From NCBI GenBank assembly GCA_001972305.1, contig BDDD01000560.1, forward strand, positions 536,384-600,383: 64,000 nt of DNA, in the 5' to 3' direction. Position 1 is the stretch's first letter. Every line of letters starts with the position of its first letter. The notes under the pieces were generated by a model. The model was given only the letters and a program-made list of their open reading frames with translations. It was not told where the DNA came from and did not search any database. The stretch comes from Cephalotus follicularis. Lineage: Eukaryota > Streptophyta > Magnoliopsida > Oxalidales > Cephalotaceae. The position numbers and the translations under genes are program-made. Of this stretch, positions 11,283-23,908 are shown in pieces.

Positions 11283-12613
11283 CCTAAATAAGAGGAAACA
11301 AAAGAGAGTCTAATTAGAAAATTATTCCAATTATATTATTACCATAACACTTGGTCTCTAGAAATTATGGTTCCTCCTACTATTCTAATCGTATCCCACA
11401 CCCCCATGTGGAATTCGGGAAGCCTCTCGCTTCCTAGTGGGGATCGGAATCTACCCATAATACTATAGTCTCGACTGTCGCCGTGCAAACCATAATATCT
11501 TCATAGGTAGGTATGAATACCAATTTAAATTAGGACCACTCGCCCATATGTAAGATCCTATACAAGATTCGGCCTCCCAGCCCATATGGTCTCGACTGTT
11601 GCTGTGCAAACCATATGATCCCGGTATAAGTTAAACCCATAATCCTCAAAGAAATTAACTTGTTTTGAAAACACCCACACGTGTCTGTGTCCTGATGCCA
11701 AAACAAAGTCATTTCCTCCCAGTGTACCTCACACTGAAATTGAACAGAAATGGTCATGCAAGGGACATCTGCTGTCACAGTGGCATCCCTAATATGTCCA
11801 CACCATTCAACGATGATTTTGGAAGGCCAACGACAGGGCAGCCATATGCCCCACCGCTTATGGACTTTATTAATAGCAAGTTGGAGGGATTTAGGTCTCA
11901 TCAATTTTAAAAAATTACCAAAAGCGGTTTTAGATTAATTTTAATCTTCCAATCTATTTGGACGGCTTAACATGCTTGGATGTGTTTGGATTGTTAAAGA
12001 AAAACATCCATCTCATGCATCCTAAAAGTGGCCTAACTTGGGACATAAGCTATAAGTGATCACACGAGCCAACGTGACCACTATGTCTTCCTAGGTGAAC
12101 TAATTTAATTAACTCTGTTACAATTGCTACCATGCATACATGGCCTTCAACTGGTCTTGCAATCTTCTTGATCTTCTCTTCATTCTTCATTGATCTCCTT
12201 TCTTCAATTTACTGCCATAAGTACAATAAAAAGAAAAAAAAACAATTGAGGGAGGAGAGAATTCTACTCTAAGAAAAAAGAACAAGAAAATAAATACGGC
12301 GCACGCAGGCAGCCGTATTATAGACCGATTGAATTTCATGAAAGCAACAAAGCAATTAAATCAAACACATAAGAAAACACAAAGCTAGGTGCAGTCCCAA
12401 GCCTACACGCATGCATAAGAAATTCAAAAATATAACCGATATATAATTGAATAAACACGCAACAATCTGGCATACAATGGTTCGTCGATTTCATTAGTGT
12501 GACCAACACGCAACTCCCACTAAACGTAGGACTACTCAAAATCGGCCAAGACACATATGCTATCAGTAAACCATAAAACATCAAATTGAGGTCTGATTCT
12601 AGTCGATAAGCAC
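11283..12613 (-). other. Leader and untranslated region of copia B
   Basis: This lies between the primer site and gag on the minus strand. The short open frames on either strand have no family motif. It contains A-rich tracts around 12220-12300 that would be T-rich in the element transcript. I see no gene. Confidence 0.6.
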
Positions 12614-12625
12614 ACTCTGATACCA
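12614..12625 (-). other. Primer binding site of copia B (initiator tRNA-Met)
   Basis: On the minus strand TGGTATCAGAGT lies two bases from the LTR end, matching the initiator tRNA-Met complement at 11 of 12 bases. Confidence 0.85.
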
Positions 12626-12627
12626 CT

Positions 12628-14667
12628 TGTCGGGAACGCGTGGCCCACTCGCAGCGAAAGACTTATCAATTCGGACATTAGGGTATAGGGCCGATTAACT
12701 TTAAATTTCTCGCAATTGGTTAATCCCCAAGCAATGGGATGGCCTGAGCTAAATTGGAGTAATCCCAATAAATTCCAAGCAAATATAATCAACATTGAAT
12801 TAAACTGAAACCAAAACCAACCATAAGGAAATCTGTATTCCAATAGGGAAACCGTAAACCCTAACAAATGGGCACACACACAGACTCACAAGGAAAACAC
12901 ACAAACCCTAGCCTATGGCCCAAGGAACCCAATTCAAAACATCCCTAACCCTAAGGGATGGCACACAAATCACCAAGGAAACCCGATGGAGGTTCGGCTA
13001 GGGTTCACCAAAACCCTAACCAACACCCACTGTCGTGGAACTACAGAGGGTGAAGAAGAAGTTCGTACCATAGGTGAAGACTCCTTCCTTCAAGAATAGC
13101 TCCCTCTACTCTTTATCCCAAAATCCAAGCTCCTCCAAGAAAATCCCCAAACCACGAATGACGAGGATGACGGCCAAGTGTTTAAACATAGTCTAAATCA
13201 CTCTAGGTAAAGATAAGAAGCAGTGTGCAAGTTATCTCCACCTATAAGGACCTTTGAGTGGTGAAAGAAGGCTTGAAAATGGCTGTAAAAATGAACTAGA
13301 CGTTATTGGTGTCGACGTGTAGGTGATAGGCATCGATGCTTATGATTGCAGCAGGAAGAAGAGAGGCGCAGGGAAGAGAGAGAAAGAAGAAAGTATGAAG
13401 TGTGTCTTGCAAGCTTCTCTCAAGATTTATATAGTGTTGACTTTCTCTCTCCTAAAATCCGCGCATCAGCCTGTCATGGCGTCAATGCCATGCGTCTCAT
13501 ATTATCTAGGTGTTAATGCCATGGATAAGATGAAACAGGCGCCTAGTCTCATTTGTCTTCGCGTCGATGCCTAAAACCCATAGCGTCAACGCGTAAACCT
13601 ACTGGTTTTAAAATCATCAACGCCATGCTCTCCATAGCGTTAATGTCGAGTGGCGTTTCTAGTTTTGACATCGACATGTACCCCTCATGGCATCGACGTG
13701 TAAAGCTATTGGTTTTTACAGTGTTATCGCCTTCTCTTCATAACGTCAACGCCCAAAAACTTAACTAGACATGGAGTCGACGTACACCCATGGCATCGAC
13801 GCCCAAGACATAGATGAAACAATCTCTTCTATTTTCAAAACCCTTCGTATGGAATATTTCATCGTGGCATTGCATGGACCTAAATCCATCAAATGAAATA
13901 CTCACTAACAAAACAACATCTTCCCTGATGTTGTCCTTTCACTAAATGATATGTGTCCCGTCACATATCAATCTATTCAAATTCATGCAGGACCCTAAAG
14001 CATGTCATTCTCTGGCATGATGATAAATTCCCAGTACATCCCATTATTTGGTACGACCACTCTAACAGTACACTGACTATCAGAGCAGCCATGGTGTGAG
14101 CGCCAGTCACACCCCAGATCTGTGTATTACCACGTCTATCAATCATGGTCTGAATAGGCATTCGCTATCCAGTCATCGGCATATGTGTCATGTTTCCCTC
14201 GTTACACATGGCTCTGATCACATCATAGGGTTTGGATGAATGTCACCCCTAGTATTGCTGTGATAGCTATGGATCTGTGATCGCACTGAGACTCTCGGCA
14301 GACCTACCATGGGAACCACTCATTCCCAGTCCACCTATGGCTGATCAGGGCTTTTAAGTCTGCAACGTACATAGAAAAATAGAGCCGGTCACCCTCAGCC
14401 CGGGTGTGACGATCCCATCTTGCGCACTCACCCATACATCTCAATGTAGCTCCCACAAGACCCAAAGACAACCCTTTTGCCAGCACGTGGCTAGTGCTAC
14501 ATAAGGCAGAAATCAAAGTCAAGCAGTCGCTGCACAATGCATGCTAGCCACTCAGGTCAAAGGAGACAATGCAGGATACAAACCTACTAGTCACCATAGA
14601 CTATACACTATCGAGACCATAGGAATCCTATTGACATTGGGTATTGGCTATCCAAATAGGTTTCCTA
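12628..14667 (-). repeat. 5' LTR of copia B, left portion
   Basis: It begins TGTCGGGAAC on the plus strand (the LTR 3' end in element orientation), next to the primer site, and is split at 14667 by the CACTA insertion. With 27382-27823 it forms an LTR of about 2480 bp. It holds no supported gene. Confidence 0.87.
13300..13805 (-). promoter_or_regulatory. TCGACG motif cluster and TATA box in copia B LTR
   Basis: More than a dozen short motifs of the type GCGTCGATGCC, GCATCGACG and GCGTCAACGCC occur in 500 bp. On the minus strand a good TATA box (CTATATAAAT, 13425-13434) lies downstream of most of the cluster, so the motifs occupy the enhancer position of the element promoter. The promoter role is inferred from position. 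Confidence 0.6.
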
Positions 14668-14681
14668 CACTACTAGAAAAA
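14668..14681 (+). repeat. Left terminal inverted repeat of CACTA
   Basis: CACTACTAGAAAAA pairs with 27365-27378. The two ends differ after base 14 (GG at left, TGGC at right in the same orientation). Confidence 0.95.
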
Positions 14682-14689
14682 GGATATTT

Positions 14690-14915
14690 CCTGACCGCCC
14701 TTTCTGCCGACCGCTATGCCGGCCGCTAGGGCGGTCGGTAAATGCCCTTTGACTGAAATCGTGTTGGTTTCCATGGGCAACCGCAAATTTTGGAATTACC
14801 GACCGCCTTAGCGGTCGGTAATTCCAAAAATAACAATATTATTATTTATTTATGTTTAGCAACAGCCGTTTTGTTTTGCCGACCGCTAAGGCGGTCGGCA
14901 ATTGTCTTATTTCCA
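14690..14915 (+). repeat. Left subterminal region with perfect hairpins
   Basis: GACCGC/GCGGTC motifs are dense here. A perfect inverted repeat with 19-base arms (TTTTGGAATTACCGACCGC at 14788-14806 and its complement at 14811-14829) has a loop of only four bases. A second has 11-base arms at 14876-14886 and 14891-14901, again with a four-base loop. In CACTA elements such repeats are the binding sites of the TNPA-type protein. Confidence 0.88.
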
Positions 14916-17896
14916 AATAAAGTAGATTGCTTTTGATCAGTTCGTCAGTTCGTTTTGAGTTATCCCTTCGCTCTCTGTCTTTGTCTTCAGCGCTTTTGGT
15001 CATTCAAATCTGCCTGTTGTCAACTCCAAGCTCCAAATCGACCAATTTTTTCTGTCCATTGCAAATCGACGAACAGTTGCCGTAGCTGTTGGTTCTTCTC
15101 TTGTCTATTGCAAATCGACGAACGCTCCAAGCTGCAAATCTGCCTGTTGGTTCGAAATAAAGCCTGTTGTCAACTCCAAGATCCGATTTAAGGTACCGTT
15201 TTCACTGAAATTTTTTTATGCCTTTCACGCATGAGATGTCTGATCTGCTTTGCCCATTTTGACGATTTAACCGCTTTACCGATCTGCGTTTTGATGTTTT
15301 GGTTTGACCATTTAAACTGCTGTTGTTGTTGTAAAATTTTGCTTTGCCCATAGTCACGTTGTTGTAAATCGTCTGTTGTTGTTGGCATTTTGCTTTGATT
15401 AAACTGTGTCCGATTGGGCAAATCCACTGTTGTTGTTGTAAATTTATTCCATCCTTGATTCAGCTACACAATTATTAATTACGATTTTATTTCATAATTA
15501 TTAGTATTGGTTATGAATATATTGTTTAAAAATATTAATAAGATGTAATAATAGTATTTTATGATAAAGAAAATACTGTGTTTGATTGTTAATGACATGT
15601 TAATGTATAATGTATAGAAATATTAATTTGATGACAGAATAGCAATTGATAATGTAAAAAATAGACATAAAAAAGATTTGTAACTGAAATTAATTGTGTT
15701 ATATATTTATGGTGTAGAAATTGATAATGGATTTTATAAATTTTAGTAATGTAAGCTAATTAACGTTATTTATTAAATATTATAAAATGGTTTAATAATT
15801 ATTATTTAATGATAATGTGTATTGATACATTAATATTGAAATAGAGGAATGTAAGGAAAATGAATGTTATTAAGTTAATTGTAATTATTATACAATTGGA
15901 GATTAAGTTAAAACTGAAAGATATAATATTTGATGTATATTGATGAAGATATACAAGAAAAAGAACCATAAAATTATGGAGTAATATAAAAATTGATGAA
16001 AAAATATTTTATGTAAAGTATGAATAAAAGAAGTTGTGGAAGAATTTTAATTGATTATTATAAGATAAATTAGAATGTTTTTGAAGGAAAAAATATTATA
16101 TAATTTGATTGAGTTGATTAAAGTAAAAACAATGAAAAAAGTTTTATATGATGGAGTAGTATATAATTGAGAAGAAAAAATGTTTGATAAAAGTTGATAT
16201 AAGAACATATTAACGAATTATTAACATATGCAAAAGCAAAAATAAGATGATATTATAATGTATGAAAATGAGTATATTTGTAGACAAAGTTGTTATAAGA
16301 AATATATAAAAATAAATAACGTTGAATGTGATGATAATGAAAAATTTAAAATTTAATGTTAGAAAGTTAAAAAAAATAAATTAAAAATATTAACTTCATT
16401 ATCATAATATATATTCATTAATAAAATTCAATACTTGCATATACCAATTTCCCTTTCTATTAAAATATACATTTTTTTAATTTCATCTACGTTATAACAT
16501 TAAATTATCTATATAAACTCGCCTTTTTTTTAAACATTTTTTACCTTTATTATTTCATTATGTTTACCTCTTATTTTTATATTTATATTCTTAATAATAA
16601 AATATGTTGGTCTCTTTATTTTTCCTTATAAAATTTGAAGTGTTAATATTGACTGCAGTTGGAGGTGCGCTTTTGTGTGTTTAATTTATGTATGCATGCG
16701 TATTTTTCTTAATGTCTCTTATTTCGTTTTCCTACGGTTATCACAGTGACATTTTTGCAGAATTGTTGTTTGATGGTGATGAGTTGCTTGTGTTATTGAA
16801 TGGCTGCATTAGACTTGTTGCCTTTTATTACAACTCTCCATCAGAAGCGTTTTGGATTTGCTTACATAGTATTTCAAAGTTGTATGATAAGGAATTTTAT
16901 ATGTTTGTGTATATATATTATTGCATTCGGTAATAGTATATATATGTTTGAATTCTTGTACATACATTTTCTGTCACAATAATATTAATATGGATTTAAA
17001 TCAAGAAGATGATATACATCCATAAAATTAATGATCAAAGAACTTTACAAACTTGAAGCAACCTAGTTGATTTCATCCAAGTCAATGTTCTCTATATATG
17101 GCATACAAATGTTATAATAAAATGTGAATAAGTACATGACAAAGATACCGGGAATAAGTATAACACCCCATAAATCATTTTGTAGTTGAGACTGGAGGGA
17201 CTATTAATTAAAAACAATAAAATCAAGTGATAGTCGTAGTCCCATTTTTTGTCAAAAAGTATACACGGTGATTAACTAGTGTGTTGAGCAATTTCCTGTA
17301 ATCATTAATCAAATGGTTAGAACGGAGAGTATCTAAAGATTTAATAGATTCTATACATGATGAACATAGAAGGATAATGCAAAATTGTTAAAAGTAAAAC
17401 CTAAGGATATATGGCAATTAATAATTTTGATATAAAAATATAAGAATGTAGTAATAAATAACTAAAAAAGTGTGAAGATAAGATATGCTATCAGAGAGTG
17501 AACTACAAGTTTAAGTAGTCAACTACCAAAAGGGAAAGTAGTCGACTATCACTTTAAGATAGTTGACTACCAATGCCGGGTTTCAATTAATATAGGAATA
17601 GTCTACTACCGGACTTGATAGTTGGAAACTTACCCTTGTATTCCCCTCTAAATAGTTTTACTGAACATAACTCATTCTTTGTTTGAAAAAGTACCTACGG
17701 TTCTTATATTGGTAATGACATTTCAAAAGAAAAAGAAGAAAATGAGACAGAAATCAAAAGGAAAACACAAATATTCATTGTCCATTCGGTAAAATAGATG
17801 TAATAATATACAGAACATGTCACGGATGTAGGTTGCATACTTGTGTCTGAATCTACTCTATTTTTTGTGACATGTCCAGTGACACGCGTAGGGAAT
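14916..17896 (+). other. CACTA 5' leader and AT-rich stretch
   Basis: From 14940 to about 15440 the sequence is CT-rich then mixed, with short partly repeated phrases, and could be promoter or 5' untranslated exon of the transposase gene. From about 15460 to 16640 it is extremely A+T-rich with no coding potential. A small cluster of AGTCGACTA-like motifs lies at 17510-17630. The only longer frame, 16688-16933, has no recognisable domain and I do not call it a gene. Confidence 0.5.
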
Positions 17897-20800
17897 ATGT
17901 CAGGCGATCGGAGTTGGATGCGGAGATCACAGATTGAATCCTGAATTTGTAGAGGGTGTGAACAAGTTTTTACAGTTTGCCTTTGCAAATGAGCAGTTTG
18001 TTTACGAGGGCAAAATAAAATGCCCTTGCAACAGATGCAAGCTATTGACGTTTGGGACTAAGGAAGAAGTTAAGTACCATCTGTTCAGTAAAGGGTTTAC
18101 CCTTGAATATATAAGGTGGGACCAACATGGAGAAATGTCTCAGAATCATAGAGTTAATAGAAACGTCATGTATGAAAGGGCTGGTCTGAGTAATCCTTGG
18201 AGGGATGCAGGAGGTTTTCAGTATGATCTTAATAAAGAGGATACAAGGCCTGAATATCCTAATCCTGCTACACAGAAATTTTATAGTCTTCTGTGGGCGG
18301 CAGAAGAGCCATTACTTGGTGGTAGTGAAAAAACGACTAAGTTATCCACCATGATGCGAATACTGAATTTAAAGTCCAGATTTATGATTCCAGAGGCAGG
18401 AACAACAGAGATATTACGAATAGTGTATAGTGTCTTACCAGAGGGACGGTGCTTCCAAAAAATTATTACCATTTGAAGCAACATATGAAGGCCTTGGGAT
18501 TAGGTTATGAAAAAATTGATGCATGTTTGAATGATTGTGTGCTATATTACGGGGAGCACAGGTCGTTGCATGAATGTCCGACATGTAATCATCCAAGGTA
18601 TAAATCATCACGTAAAAACCTTGTACCCTACAAGGTGTTGCGTTACTTTCCTCTTACACCGAGATTACAGAGACTGTTTTACTCAAACAAAACTGCTGAA
18701 TATATGCGATGGCATGCAAGTAAAGTCCATAATGAGATGGAGGAGGAACCTGTGATGGTGCACCCTGCTGACGGTGTAGCTTGGAAGCACTTTGATCGTA
18801 CCTTTCCAGAATTTTCTGCGAAAGTTGGGAATGTCAGACTGGGTTTGGCTACAGATGGGTTTAGTCCATTTGGGGTTAGCAGTAAGACCTACTCTTGTTG
18901 GCCGGTCTTTTGTTTTTCCGTACAATATCCCATCTTGGATGTTTATGACGAAACCTTTCATGTTTTTGACATTGATCATAGAGGGCCCAAGGGGCCCTGG
19001 GAAGGATATTGATGTGTATTTACGGCCACTCATTGACGAGTTACAGAAGTTATGGGAAAATAGGGTTGAGACTTATGATGCATCACGTAAGCAAAACTTT
19101 AATATGAAGGCAGCATTACTGTGGACAATTAACGACTTCCCGGCATACGGGATGTTGTTTGGATGGAGCACACACGGTGGTTTTTCTTGCCCTTGTTGCA
19201 TGCAAGACACGAAGGGTTTTTGGTTGAGTAATGGTGGAAAACATTCATGGTTTGACTGTCATCGGAAGTTCTTGCCTCTAGATCATCCATTCAGGGGTGA
19301 CAAGAAAGGGTTCTTGAAGGGGAGAAGTTAAAGAAATGTTGGTATGGAATGGTTGCAGGGTGATCAAATTGCATCCTAATTGTCACAGTTTCATCAAGTT
19401 CAATTTGGCAAAGGTGTAGATTCGCAGAAGTTGCCTGGATATGGAACTCATCACAACTGGACAAAACTCAGTATATTTTTTGAGCTTCCATATTGGAGTG
19501 CATTACTTATCCGTCACAAATTGGATGTCATGCACATTGAGAAAAATGTCTTCGATAATTTGTTCAACACAATCATGGATGTGCCGTAAAAAACAAAAGA
19601 CAATTTGAAATCTCGTGCAGACCTGGTACAATTAGACATTAGACGTGATTTACACCCGTTACCGTGGGTGACATGCTGAGAGTGCCTAAAGCTAAGTATT
19701 GTTTGACAGGACAAGAGATTAAAAAAGTATGTGAGTGGATGGTAGACATCAAGTTCCTTGATGGCTATGTTTCAAACATTTCGCGGTGTGTCAATGCTTC
19801 TAGCTGTAAAATATCGGGTTTCAAGAGTCATGATTGTCATGTCTTAATGCAAAGGTTGTTACCAGCAGCTTTCTGTGAGTTCTTACCTCAACATATTTCT
19901 CAAGCTGTGGCTGAAGTCAGTCAATTTTTTTGGCGTATATGTTCAACCACAATAAGGGAATCAAATATGGCTACGCTACAGAATGATATTGTCCAGACAG
20001 TTTGTAACCTGGAGAAGATATTTCCCCCATCTTTCTTTGATTCTATGGAACATCTTCTCATACACTTGCCATATGAAGTAATACTTTGTGGGCCTGTACA
20101 ACATGTATGGATGTATCCCATTGAAAGGTACAAATTTATTTACGCTATGTATTTTTAACCAGTAATTTTACTCTAATATATATTTGTAGTATATTGGAAG
20201 CTTAAATATATGAACTTTCTGTTTAATCAATCCTAGAGAATTGCATGACCTAAAGAAAAAGGTCACGAACAAAGCTCGAGTCGAAGGATCAATAGCAGAA
20301 GCATACCTCATTGAGGAACTTACGATATTTGCCGCACATTTCTTTGACCACGACACCCCATCGAAGTTAAATCGAATTGTACGGAACTTTGATGGGGCTG
20401 AAATTCTGTCACAGGGGAGACTGGCTATATTTTGTCATCCAGGTACTCCAATTGGAGATATGTCAAACGATTATATGAGTCACGTGGACTACCGAGCTGC
20501 TTACTTGTACATACTTCTAAATTACGAAGAAGCTAGGCAATTCGTTACGTAAGTATCTTAGCCCACTATGATAAGTTTTTATTTTTTATCCTATTAACTG
20601 TATAATGCCATGTAGTGAATACAAAGAAAGTCTACGGGGTTTGAATCCATACATCACAAATGAGGCAATTGAAAGAGAGAAAGAGAAAGACTTTGTAGGG
20701 TGGTTTCAATCACGAGTAAGTATCTAGCTAGCATTGAGTGAACATTATTTTTGTCAACTGGAAATGTTTCAAGCATTTTTATCCTAATATAACCATAAAT

Positions 20801-21622
20801 TCGCCTTTTTCCTAGGTTGGCGGTGATATGACTGTGGATCGAAGGTTACGACAGCTAGCCTCGGGACCATATACATCAATTTGTAGTTGGTCTGGCTATG
20901 TGTGTAACGGATTTAAATTTCAGACTAGATTTGCGTCTGCTCACCAAGTAACCCAAAATTGTGGGGTGATGATCAGGGGAAGCATATGGGATGAAAGTTG
21001 TACTAGTGACTACTACGGGTTTTTGTTTGATGTTATTCGACTCGAATTCCATAGTAACAATAATCGGCTTGTTTTGTTTCGATGTGACTGGATTGACCCT
21101 ACAGAAAGAGGTACATGGGTGGATGAGTTTGGTATTGTCTGTGTCAATCCCTCACGAAAGCTTAAGACATACGAGCCGTTTATGTTGGCAAGTCAAGCTG
21201 TGCAGGTCTTCTATGTCCCTAGCGTGACAAACAAAAAGAAATACAAGAATTGGCTTACGGTGGTCACGACTAAGGCCAGGAGCATTTACAATGTTAAGGA
21301 CTATGTTGCAGCAAATGACACCACCCCTGGACTAGACGAGGTGTTACAAGAAGATGATCTCACGCGTGCACGATTACATGATATTGGTCCTAACGATGAT
21401 GACGGTTCTCTTTGTAAAGATGGTGTTGAGGAGATAGTTCCCCTACCTCCAACCAGTGCTTTCCAACTACATGATGTTGAGGCTATTGAAGAAAGAGATG
21501 CAGACGAAGATCTTCTTGATGACAATGACTTAGAGACCAGGGATGAGGATGAGGAGGGCATGGAATTTAATTCGTCTGATGGATCTGATGATGAGAACAT
21601 GAGTGATGATGATGATCTGTGA
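17897..21622 (+). pseudogene. TNPD-type transposase of CACTA (broken)
   Basis: Domains in order: transposase-associated N-terminal domain with the PCNRCK motif (17934-18140); Transposase_21 family catalytic region (about 18450-19590) with LGYEKIDACLNDCVLYYGE, the DGFSPFG block, GPGKDIDVYLRPL, LLWTINDFPAYG and DVMHIEKNVFDN; DUF4218 (about 19664-20550); and DUF4216 (20816-21622). Three introns with GT-AG borders can be placed at 20128-20236, 20549-20615 and 20716-20815, and the reading frame is kept across each. The ATG at 17897 fits the family start, but a frameshift at about 17933 and further shifts near 18447, 18915 and 19665, with stops near 19329 and 19587, destroy it. The acidic C-terminus ends at 21620-21622. 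The protein would cut the element ends in the nucleus. Confidence 0.93.
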
Positions 21623-21816
21623 TTTATTATGTCATGTTAATTTACAATTTTTGTTTTTGTTATTATAATTATGAATAATAAATATGTATTCGTTAGCCAT
21701 TAGCGAATGCGTTATTCTAAATTGGTAAATTACGTAATTCTATTTTGTACATATTTGGTATGACGTTTATATCACTTGTCATTTTATATTAACAATTAAA
21801 GATATTTTACATAGAC

Positions 21817-23855
21817 ATGGCTCGTGGCAGTCAATCTTATCGTACTACCTCTAAGAGTGGAAGTGGTAGAGGTATGTCTTCTCATGCTGATGATGGGGAG
21901 CATGGCTTCACAGGCACCACCAGTGGTACGTATGTTGTTGAATTCTATTCTTTAATACAAAATTAATGACTCAGCTTTATAAGTTTAACTATATGAATTA
22001 TGTTCGTATTCCTTGATAATCCACGTGCTTTATGATGTTATATAGGTCCTGAGCCAGATAGTGTTCCGACCCAGGTGGCGGGGTCCTCCACTCATGTATC
22101 CAGTTCAGGAAGAGTTACGGGCCGGGAGCATCCCTCCACATCCACTACCAGTGGTATTTCCCTCAACATAAAAGGAAAACTTGTTAAACTTATGAATGTA
22201 ATGGATATATAAATTTTTTCAATCACTTCACATGGTTCGCAATATCTTGTAGGTTCTCAGTCCCGTACTAGAGGACCCACTGTCGGTATTGCTCTTCCAG
22301 CACAGCTGGAGGATCGAGTGTATGTGTCGATCATTGGAGAGAGGTAGCTATACATATGGATCTAAAATTATTCTAACGACGATGAATCTTATGTGTATAT
22401 ATTCACCATAATTTTTTGATTTGGTTTTGCAGTGACTTTCCGGTCCCTGAAGTTAAATCGAAGATCGGCGCGTTGTTTAGAAGTAGGTTGTTGCAACCCT
22501 GGCACAAACACAGTTCGTGGCCTCAGGAAGAGCGTGATCAGCTGTGGGAGAAGTTATGTGTAAGTCAATAGTTTAACATTTCAGTTTGTCACACTGTATA
22601 CATGTATTATTCAATTGTTTGTCCCGCATTCATAGTTTGCTAACAACTTTAAATGATTTTGTATTTTTAGGAGTTTTTTTTATTTTTATTCCCCAGGCAA
22701 AGCTCGAGCAATGTTTGACCAGTACTGCAAAATTAATTACAAAAAGTGGATGTGCGATTTGAGAAATGAGTCGAAGATGCTTGCAAAAGTAAATGACCTC
22801 ACAGAGGCCTGCAGGCAGTTCCCCCCAAGAACCGTTCCCCCACCAGTTTGGGAGCAACTAATGGATATATGGTTGGATCCTGGTTGGCAGGTCACCTCTT
22901 CAAGGCATAAGAACAATAGGTCTAGTGCAAGTCATCTTCCCTACACTGGAGGAAATCGCAGTATGAGCCAGCGGCTTAAGGAGGCGGTACATAACCGAGA
23001 ACTTAATCTTTATTAACCATTTATTTATTACTTGTTATCCATTAACTTGTATTGTTTTTTTTATTTCTTGTATTTAGGAGAAAAAAAATGAAGACTTGGC
23101 AGATATTTTTAGGGTTTATCACACTCCCAAAAACGCAACTGAGCCTCGTGAAGAAGTTACTGCTTGCTTTGTAAGTTATACTGACAGTGAATTTAGTTTC
23201 AAGTGAATATGATTGAATATGTGATTAAAATCTTGAGGAATAACATACATAATTTTTTTAATTGTTTCTATGCAGAATACATACAAAAAGCTGAAGGCGG
23301 ATGCTGCAGTGAGAGGAGGTGGAGAAGGGGAGGCGGGGGCATCATCATAACCACCTGGGCAGGTGGTTGACTTGGACATGTGGTTGGAGACAGTGGGAAA
23401 GCCGAAGAAGGGATTAATTCATGGCTTTGGAAATTTTATCAATGCTAAAAAGGCAAAGAAGAAGTATCAATCGAGCTCATCATCATGCCATGTAGACAGC
23501 GGAGCTTCAGTTCATGGTGGTCCTGATCTTACTTCTAGTGTGACTGATGCGTGCATGGAGGAGATGGTTCAACGACATATTGGAGGACTGCGTGAGGAAC
23601 TTATGGAAGCCATGAGCGTGCAACTTGCAACTATTCAGGACATGCTTGAAACGCATATAAGAGGGTCATATCCTGCAGCGTCGCACAATACCCCAAATGC
23701 GACTACACACTTTGATCCTGGTGATGGTCCTCCACATCAGGTTACTCACCCAGCAGCTCCTCTAGCGCAATTTGGTCAGCCTACCCCTTCTCGGCAGCGT
23801 GCTTATCATGACCCGCCTTCTCCATACCCAGATGTTCATATGTATCGGTCACAGC

Positions 23856-23889
<34 letters not shown>

Positions 23890-23908
23890 GGATGAGGATG
23901 ATGATTAG
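21817..23908 (+). pseudogene. TNPA-type (Ptta/En/Spm) protein gene of CACTA
   Basis: Exons with consistent phases can be placed at 21817-21925, 22046-22153, 22253-22343 and 22433-22559, all with GT-AG introns. Further exons start at 22671, 23078 and 23276. The protein has a Ser/Gly-rich N-terminus, then the plant transposase signature (FDQYCKINYKKWMCDLRNES), a linker with FRVYHTPKN, the motif MWLETVGKPKKGLIHGFG, and an Asp/Glu tail. Two lesions are visible: an extra T in the T-run at the start of the fifth exon, and an in-frame TAA at 23348-23350. TNPA-type proteins bind the subterminal repeats and help bring the ends together. It lies 195 bp after TNPD on the same strand. Confidence 0.87.

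Noticed and set aside
14788-14829. A microRNA precursor from the perfect hairpin
   Set aside because: Perfect short arms with a four-base loop, composed of the element's subterminal motif; plant microRNA precursors are longer and imperfect.
16688-16982. Short frames in the AT-rich CACTA leader
   Set aside because: No family motif, hydrophobic bias typical of T-rich DNA, and no splice or start context.
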